A stretch of 20,001 nucleotides of DNA from Planctomycetaceae bacterium (GTDB lineage Bacteria; Planctomycetota; Planctomycetia; Pirellulales; Pirellulaceae). Location: assembly GCA_002702965.1 (NCBI GenBank), contig PADE01000054.1, positions 16,590-36,590 of the forward strand, given 5' to 3'. This document shows, one piece after another, positions 14,801 through 20,001 of this stretch; the stretch's first letter is position 1, and each line of letters opens with the position of its first letter. The translations under genes were made by a program, and so were the position numbers. Under the pieces are notes generated by a model. The model had not been told where the DNA came from, made no database searches, and was given only the letters and a program-made list of their open reading frames with translations.

Positions 14801-16629
14801 CGGAGAGTCCTTTGTCGGATCGAGAAGGCCTGAGTATAGCAAATGCCAACCCTGGTCGTGTCGTTGGATGCCGGTAAAACGGGCCCGAGGAGAGGTTCGG
14901 TCAAGGTGACTTTTCCCGCGAATCTCGTTGGTCTGGGCCCTCCGGTACGTCCCCGCACACGCGTCGCGGCAACAGTCGGCAGCGGGTAGCTCGACCTGAA
15001 AGACGACCGACGGCGGGCAGTTGATTGTGAGCTGGCTGGTGCCGCCGCAACGACAACGCGCTGCAATCGCACTTCGATAAGCGTCAAGCTGCCGAACGAC
15101 CGCGCCGTTGTCGACACCCGCCAACCACGTGATTGCCACTGTCCCCGCCATCCGGCGATCCGTTGTTGAATGTTTGCGCGGCGGGAGTTGAATAGCGCCC
15201 AGTGTCCGCGGTCGGGAACGATCTCGCGGATCCACGCCGGCGGAAGTGGATTGCGGCTGTGACGGGCGAGTGGCGCAAGCCGGTACGATGTCTCTAGCCG
15301 ATACGGCCCGCGGACCGGTAGTAGACAGTACTCGACAAGTTGCTGGGAACCGTTGGGAAGGTCGTTGGATTCGATCAGACCACTTCCCACCAGAACCAAG
15401 CGACTACCCGCGGCGGTGTTTTCCGCCTCATTGTTCAAGAATGCCACGGCTCCGCGCCAGTCCTGGTTGCGTTCGGCAATCAACCGGCCGTCCCTGATCC
15501 ACTGTTGCACCATTCCTCCTCGGAGGACCGCCAAGACCAGCAGCGCTGCGGCGATCCGCGTACGGCTTGGAGGGGACATGCGGGCCAACCAGAATCCTCC
15601 CAGCAGCAGGGGACCGACCCCCACGGCGATCAGATAGCGTCGGTGGAACAATCTGACGATGTCCAGCCAATTCAGGCTCCAGAGCAGTAACAGCGGCGCG
15701 CCAAACCAACAAGCCAACGTCAGTCGGTGGGTGGTACGCTGCGGTGGTTGCGTTTTCCGGAGGCGGGAGATGACCAGCCAGACGATGGGTAAACCCAGAT
15801 AAAGATCGAGAGACAGCAGTTGGATCATGGCCAGGGGGCCCGGTTGTCCGATGAATGCTGCCCAGTTGTCCCGTCGCTGCGCGATACTCCATAGGTGTGG
15901 GCAGGCGGGGAGGATGCCGATCAGCACGACGGTTAGATCTCGTGTCAGGTTGCGACCCCCGTACGCGTGAACGAGCTGACGACGCGACGACGTCCCTCCA
16001 TGCGATGTGTGCGGCGTGGCATCCTCCCAACGTCGTGGCGAGACAGCGCATACCAGCCAGACAAACAGTTCGCCCGAGAGGAGCACCAGGGTGGTGTAGT
16101 GGAGATAGAATCCGAGCAATGTGGTCGCGATGAAGATCAGCCGTAGACGAGTCCGCGGTCCGTGTTCCAGGAGTCGGACGAAACAAACGTACTGGCCCAG
16201 TGCGACGAGCTGCGCCAGCGCATAGGGCCGTGCCTCCTGTGAAAAAAACACAAAGTGGGGGTCGACCGCGGCCAGCAGTGCGCACAGCAATGGACTCAGC
16301 GGGCAGCCGGTACCCTGTTTGACTACCCAGAAGATGGCTGGAATCAGTAGTACGCCGGCGAGCAGCGAAGGGAACCGGAGTGAGATTTCGCTGTGGCCAA
16401 ACAGCTGGGTCCAACCGCGCACCAGCCAGAAGTAGCCCGGTGCCTGATTTCCGATGCGGGCGCGCGGGAGCACGTCGCTCCAGGTTTCCGCAACGGTCCA
16501 CCCGGTATGCAGCTCGTCGAGCCACAGGCTCTCTGCCGACTGCCAGCCACGCAGCGCTGCGCCGAGTAGGACGATCGCCACCAGACCGAACGGGGTGCAA
16601 CGGCTGAGGTGGAAACTGGAGGATTGCAT
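14782..16629 (-). CDS. GT-C family membrane glycosyltransferase (GT39-type) with long basic tail
   Basis: 615 residues from the ATG at 16629; the frame is open 13 codons further to a TTG at 16668, but the ATG puts the first membrane segment (about 13-28) right at the N-terminus. The first loop carries WLDELHTGW (36-44), then GNQAPGYFWLVRGW (60-73) and FSQEARPYALAQL (129-141), motifs common in GT39/PMT_2-type proteins. About a dozen hydrophobic segments follow. Such enzymes use lipid-phosphate sugars on the periplasmic side; the substrate is unknown. After about residue 525 (LIEVRL) the last 89 or so residues are basic and proline/serine rich and resemble nothing. This tail occupies what would otherwise be the intergenic space and overlaps the argE start by 19 bases. 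Confidence 0.72.
   Translation of the reverse strand: MQSSSFHLSRCTPFGLVAIVLLGAALRGWQSAESLWLDELHTGWTVAETWSDVLPRARIGNQAPGYFWLVRGWTQLFGHSEISLRFPSLLAGVLLIPAIFWVVKQGTGCPLSPLLCALLAAVDPHFVFFSQEARPYALAQLVALGQYVCFVRLLEHGPRTRLRLIFIATTLLGFYLHYTTLVLLSGELFVWLVCAVSPRRWEDATPHTSHGGTSSRRQLVHAYGGRNLTRDLTVVLIGILPACPHLWSIAQRRDNWAAFIGQPGPLAMIQLLSLDLYLGLPIVWLVISRLRKTQPPQRTTHRLTLACWFGAPLLLLWSLNWLDIVRLFHRRYLIAVGVGPLLLGGFWLARMSPPSRTRIAAALLVLAVLRGGMVQQWIRDGRLIAERNQDWRGAVAFLNNEAENTAAGSRLVLVGSGLIESNDLPNGSQQLVEYCLLPVRGPYRLETSYRLAPLARHSRNPLPPAWIREIVPDRGHWALFNSRRANIQQRIAGWRGQWQSRGWRVSTTARSFGSLTLIEVRLQRVVVAAAPASSQSTARRRSSFRSSYPLPTVAATRVRGRTGGPRPTRFAGKVTLTEPLLGPVLPASNDTTRVGICYTQAFSIRQRTLRWTRCN
14808..14813 (-). promoter_or_regulatory. 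Ribosome binding site of argE
   Basis: AAAGGA on the minus strand, 7 bases before the ATG at 14800. It decides the start against the long upstream extension of the frame, and lies inside the 3' end of the upstream glycosyltransferase gene. Confidence 0.7.
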
Positions 16630-17058
16630 GGATTCGCTACACCCCAACGCCACATGTATCGGAATCAAACAGCGCCGAGCGGATCGCCGACGGCGCGCGA
16701 CTCCCCGATGGAGGATCGCTCATGCGGGGAAGTCGCTGACGGCACACGGATTAAGAGCTGCCGACGATCTCGCAGCTACCCATCGTCCACTTTGGCACGC
16801 AATCTGCAAACGAGTAGCGATGGGTCGGATGACCCGCGACACGACTGGCCCGCGGGGTCTCTGACGAACTTTGGCCGGATGGTAGCCTTGCCCCTTGCCA
16901 TTCACCTCGCCGAAATGGTTTTGGCGCGTCTGAGACCCCGTTTTTCTTTGGCCTCTCGAGCCGCTGCCGCGTTCCCCATGGGTGCCGCACCGGTGGCAGG
17001 GTGCCCGGCGGCTCGCGCCCGCTGTCGCTGACTCGGCAGTGCCGGGTGCAAGGTGGAG
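16630..17058. other. Intergenic region between the haem protein and GT-C genes
   Basis: A 429-base gap between two minus-strand genes. It should contain the 3' end signal of the haem-protein gene and the promoter of the glycosyltransferase. No clear promoter hexamers were found. A structured element at 16822-16859 offers two competing stems (annotated separately). Short frames on both strands are not recognisable as proteins, and no RNA gene was recognised. Confidence 0.55.
16822..16859. other. Two mutually exclusive hairpins in the intergenic region
   Basis: GACCC (16831-16835) can pair with GGGTC just upstream (16822-16826, loop GGAT). As part of GACCCGCG (16831-16838) it can instead pair with CGCGGGGTC (16851-16859, one bulged G). 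Both stems are possible on either strand. No T-run follows. A terminator, a leader structure or chance are all possible. Confidence 0.35.
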
Positions 17059-20001
17059 CTACTTGTCTTCCGTGTCAGTCACGCGACGGGCTACCGTCGG
17101 GTGTGATTTTCCCATCAGAAAAGCAAACAGATCGGAGATTTCACGTAGCGTCAGTTTGTCGATCAGCCCGGCTGGCATCGACGAGTTTTTGTTGGGCAGA
17201 ATCTCGTCGATGTCGTCTACCGGCAAGGTCACTTTTTGCCCGTCCGAGCGGAGCAGGAACCGCTGTCCGTTGGACTCTGGCGAGAGCATTCCCGAATAGC
17301 TCAGGCCGTCGGTGGTGAGGACGGTCTTGGACGCGTACTGGGGTGAGATCACGTGGGACGGAAACAGGGTCGATTCGAGGATCTCCCCTGTGCTGAACCG
17401 TTTGGATAGAGAAGTCAGATCGGGGCCGGTCGTCTCACCCTGGTTGCCGACTCGGTGGCATTTGCTGCACTGCGCCTTTTCAAATGCCTGGGCACCGCGC
17501 CGAGCATTCCCGCTGCCGCCATCACTGCTGGTCAGAAACTCGAGAGTTTCGGCGAATTTCCAACGGGCAGTCGTCGATTCTTGCGGCAATTCCGGGGACG
17601 GTAACTCAGGGTGATTGGTGGAAAACCACTTTTGCCAGTTCCCCAGATCCTGTTGCCAGGACTGGCCGTGTTCCGCAACTTCCTCGCCTGTCCAGAACGC
17701 GAGCAGCTGCGCCGCCACGCTGCCGCCGTCACCCCCGAGCCGCAGGCCACAGAGGATCACCTGTCGCAGATGTTCCGGGTCTTGGGGCCGCTGTTGGACC
17801 GTCTGGAGCGATTCGAGCACATCCTTACCGCTCACCCGACCCAGAATGGGGATGCTGCGGACCAAGTAAGGCCAGTTTTTCCCCTCCGGACGCTGCGCCA
17901 GGCCCATCGCAATCATGGCACGACGATTGGGGAACTGGCGCCATCGCTGGCGGAGAAACGTCATCGAGTCATCGTCCCCGTTTTCGGCCAGCACGGCAAT
18001 GATCCCGGCCCGGAGTCGCGCAAACACCTCGCCCTGTTTCGTTTCGAGTTCCTGGTCGAGGGCTTTCAAGGTGTCTTGGTGTTCGGCGGTCAACTCGCTC
18101 GGCAACTGGGATAGCGCGCCCAGCGCGGCGTTGGGCCAATCGGTTCCACGGGCCAGTACTTCTAGGCTTTCATTGGCGGTCAGCGTGCTGGCGACGTCTC
18201 CAGTGACGGCAAGCACGTACAGGGTATAGCTGGTTCCCTGACCGTTTTGCTGGATCCGGTCAAAGTGCTCGAGCAACTTCAGCTTTTGTTCTTTGGTCCA
18301 ACCGTTCTTGATGAATCGCAGATGCATGGCCAGGTGGAGTTTTTCGATGTCGGGGGCATCGCTGTCAAGGAACTCGATAAACCGATCGAGGATTGAGTCG
18401 CTCTGCATATGAACCAGCAACCGAACTAATTCGCGGTTCATGATGCCGTTGCCGGCGGGGAATTCCTCGGTCAGTTGTTCACGGAAGACTGTGATGTCGT
18501 CCGTGGAGAGATCGCTGCGCATCAGTGCAACCTGGGCGACGCGTAGCATGTCGACAAAGTCCCGGTCGCTGACAAAATCGTCCATCAACGCCAAGAATCG
18601 ATCGAGGATGGCTTGCGCGTTCTTGTTGTTGGGTTGGGTGATCATCAACGCGATGGCGCCCTGGACAAACCAACGGTGATCCTCCGTGGACAGTAGCTCG
18701 GTCCGCCACTCGTCGATGGGCAGGCGCTCCAAAAGACGGCGAGCCGCCCAGGCTTCATATCGATCGTCCGATCCCAGCATCGGCAACAGCGACTCCAGAG
18801 GTGCGGATTGATCCGCTCGCAGGAGTGCTTCGCACGCTTTGCGGCGCACCATTCGGTTGGGATCGTCGAGGAGCTCGATCAAGCTTTCTTGCGTGGCGTC
18901 ATCGGTGTGCAACCCCATCAAATCGGCCGCTTTGGCACGCAACAGTTCGCTCTCATCGGCCGCCAAATCGATCAGCAACGAGGTGCTGGGAGGAGGTCCG
19001 TACAACTGCATGATGTCCAACGCCCGGGTTCGATAATACCAGGGGTTCTGACCACTGCGCGTTACGCTTTCGATGCGTTGGTCCCACTCGTCGCCCATTT
19101 CGCGCTTGACTCGAGCGATGTTCTGCCGGCCCCAGGCACTCTGTATCTGGGGCTGGCGAATCGCCTCTGAAATCCCATCGCCCAGATCGGTGACCGATTC
19201 GGGGACCTTCCCTTTCCAGGTCACGCGGTAGATTGCCCCGCGGGTACCGCGGCCGCCGGTGACAAAATACAGTCCGCCGTCGGGTCCGACTTCCAGATCG
19301 GTCACGTTGAGTGGAGCTCCCTCCAGAAACACCTCACTGTTGGCGGTGTAGCTGCTCCCCTGTTGCTTGAACCGGATCGACAGGATGCGGCCCTGCGACC
19401 AATCGGCGAGAAACAACGTGTTGTGGTATTTTTCGGGGAACATGAAGTGGCTGTAGATCGCCGCTCCGGTGGGAGAACCCCTGCCTGTCTCCAGCATCGT
19501 CGGCAGGCGATCGACAAAATGTTCGGGCCACTTTGCCCAGCCACTGCGCCAGCCGAATTCACCGCCCGGAACGACATGGTAAAGGCTCGTCGGGCGGTAC
19601 CAGGACATTCCTTGATCGGCTTCCAGATCGCTATCGTGAACAAACAGATCTCCCAACTGGTTAAACGCCAGATCGTAAGCGTTTCGCAATCCACCCGCCA
19701 CGATTTGGATCGAGCTGCCGTCGACGTCGGTCCGGATCACCACGCCTCCCGGGGCCCGAACCCCCTGTGCATGGCCACTGGGGTCTTCGTAACGCGGTTG
19801 GATCAAGTCACCCTCGTAAAAATCGTGGTACGGACTGTCGAGCTCGTAGGGGAGGTCGCTGCCCGAGAGATTGCCGACGACTACGTACAACAGGCCGTCG
19901 GGGCCGAGGGTAATACCGTGGGGCCCGTGCTCGCCATCTTCGCCGCGCATCGGGACCAGCGTCTTTACCGTTTCCATCGTGCCGTTTCGATCGGTGTCCG
20001 A
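17059..20001 (-). CDS. Planctomycete-type dehydrogenase-like beta-propeller / HEAT repeat / haem-binding protein (5' end outside window)
   Basis: 980 residues are visible; the frame stays open to the window edge and the eight codons before the first in-frame ATG (19977) already read as family sequence (SDTDRNGT), so the real start is off the right edge. The first 280 or so residues form a sugar-dehydrogenase-like propeller (GEHGPHGITLGPDGLLYVVVGN; APGGVVIRTDVDG; LNVTDLEVGPDGGLYFVTGG). Residues about 320-720 are alpha-helical and HEAT-like (LLRAKAADLMGLHTDD, MVRRKACEALLRAD). The end is a Pirellula/Verrucomicrobium-type haem-binding domain with CSKCH (845-849) and TGPDLTSLSKRF after it. This combination is common in planctomycetes and predicted to be exported; it probably oxidises a sugar-like or other organic substrate, but none is established. 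The stop is TAG at 17061-17059. Confidence 0.88.
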   Translation of the reverse strand, partial: SDTDRNGTMETVKTLVPMRGEDGEHGPHGITLGPDGLLYVVVGNLSGSDLPYELDSPYHDFYEGDLIQPRYEDPSGHAQGVRAPGGVVIRTDVDGSSIQIVAGGLRNAYDLAFNQLGDLFVHDSDLEADQGMSWYRPTSLYHVVPGGEFGWRSGWAKWPEHFVDRLPTMLETGRGSPTGAAIYSHFMFPEKYHNTLFLADWSQGRILSIRFKQQGSSYTANSEVFLEGAPLNVTDLEVGPDGGLYFVTGGRGTRGAIYRVTWKGKVPESVTDLGDGISEAIRQPQIQSAWGRQNIARVKREMGDEWDQRIESVTRSGQNPWYYRTRALDIMQLYGPPPSTSLLIDLAADESELLRAKAADLMGLHTDDATQESLIELLDDPNRMVRRKACEALLRADQSAPLESLLPMLGSDDRYEAWAARRLLERLPIDEWRTELLSTEDHRWFVQGAIALMITQPNNKNAQAILDRFLALMDDFVSDRDFVDMLRVAQVALMRSDLSTDDITVFREQLTEEFPAGNGIMNRELVRLLVHMQSDSILDRFIEFLDSDAPDIEKLHLAMHLRFIKNGWTKEQKLKLLEHFDRIQQNGQGTSYTLYVLAVTGDVASTLTANESLEVLARGTDWPNAALGALSQLPSELTAEHQDTLKALDQELETKQGEVFARLRAGIIAVLAENGDDDSMTFLRQRWRQFPNRRAMIAMGLAQRPEGKNWPYLVRSIPILGRVSGKDVLESLQTVQQRPQDPEHLRQVILCGLRLGGDGGSVAAQLLAFWTGEEVAEHGQSWQQDLGNWQKWFSTNHPELPSPELPQESTTARWKFAETLEFLTSSDGGSGNARRGAQAFEKAQCSKCHRVGNQGETTGPDLTSLSKRFSTGEILESTLFPSHVISPQYASKTVLTTDGLSYSGMLSPESNGQRFLLRSDGQKVTLPVDDIDEILPNKNSSMPAGLIDKLTLREISDLFAFLMGKSHPTVARRVTDTEDK

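Noticed and set aside
14801..15235. 145-codon N-terminal extension of the argE frame
   Set aside because: It runs antiparallel to no feature but lies in another frame of the upstream GT-C gene, lacks M20 similarity, and a good Shine-Dalgarno sits before the ATG at 14800.
15428..16600. 390-codon minus-strand frame overlapping the second GT-C gene in another frame
   Set aside because: Arginine-rich out-of-frame translation; the true frame shows membrane segments and GT-C motifs.
16609..17031. 140-codon plus-strand frame in the gap before the haem protein
   Set aside because: No recognisable domain, weak composition, and it starts inside the antisense GT-C gene.
1..20001. CRISPR array, insertion sequence, tRNA or rRNA genes
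   Set aside because: No regularly spaced repeats, transposase-like protein, terminal inverted repeats, tRNA T-loop pattern or rRNA-like stretch was seen on reading both strands.

Overview
The window looks like part of a planctomycete chromosome (Pirellulales / Rhodopirellula type). The main evidence is two protein types typical of that group: a large protein combining a dehydrogenase-like beta-propeller, HEAT repeats and a Pirellula/Verrucomicrobium-type haem-binding domain (17059-20001), and a YVTN beta-propeller fused to a di-haem cytochrome (5594-7324). A moderately GC-rich sequence, wide intergenic gaps and mostly weak ribosome binding sites fit the same picture. No transposase, integrase, CRISPR array, rRNA or tRNA gene was seen, so the gene content reads as core chromosome rather than an island.

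Layout, left to right. At 1-1443 on the minus strand lies a MotA/TolQ/ExbB-type membrane protein with a long coiled-coil tail; its stop overlaps the start of a second gene that leaves the window. A 512-base gap (1444-1955) contains a tandem 14-mer and a strong terminator-like hairpin on the plus strand. A plus-strand block follows: folP (dihydropteroate synthase) and proA (glutamate-5-semialdehyde dehydrogenase) 19 bases apart, then fliM (flagellar motor switch), the YVTN/di-haem cytochrome, and scpB (chromosome segregation). A 351-base gap separates this block from a convergent minus-strand block: an LptD-like outer-membrane protein with its own recognisable promoter, a GT-C glycosyltransferase, an ArgE-family M20 deacetylase, a second GT-C glycosyltransferase that overlaps the deacetylase gene, and the large haem protein, whose 5' end lies beyond the right edge.

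How the genes relate. They do not form one obvious pathway. LptD and the two multi-membrane-span GT-C glycosyltransferases share an envelope-biogenesis theme. The two cytochrome proteins are predicted periplasmic redox proteins. folP, proA, argE and scpB are housekeeping functions, and fliM stands alone without other flagellar genes in view.

The most interesting points are: the MotA-like channel subunit with a roughly 220-residue coiled-coil tail and a translationally coupled partner, an architecture shared by planctomycete housekeeping pairs and Zorya-type ZorAB motors; the structured leader upstream of folP, which could be a small RNA or an attenuator; and an LptD whose N-terminus seems to carry two OstA/LptA-like segments, with an unclear translation start. 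No clearly new system can be demonstrated from the sequence alone.
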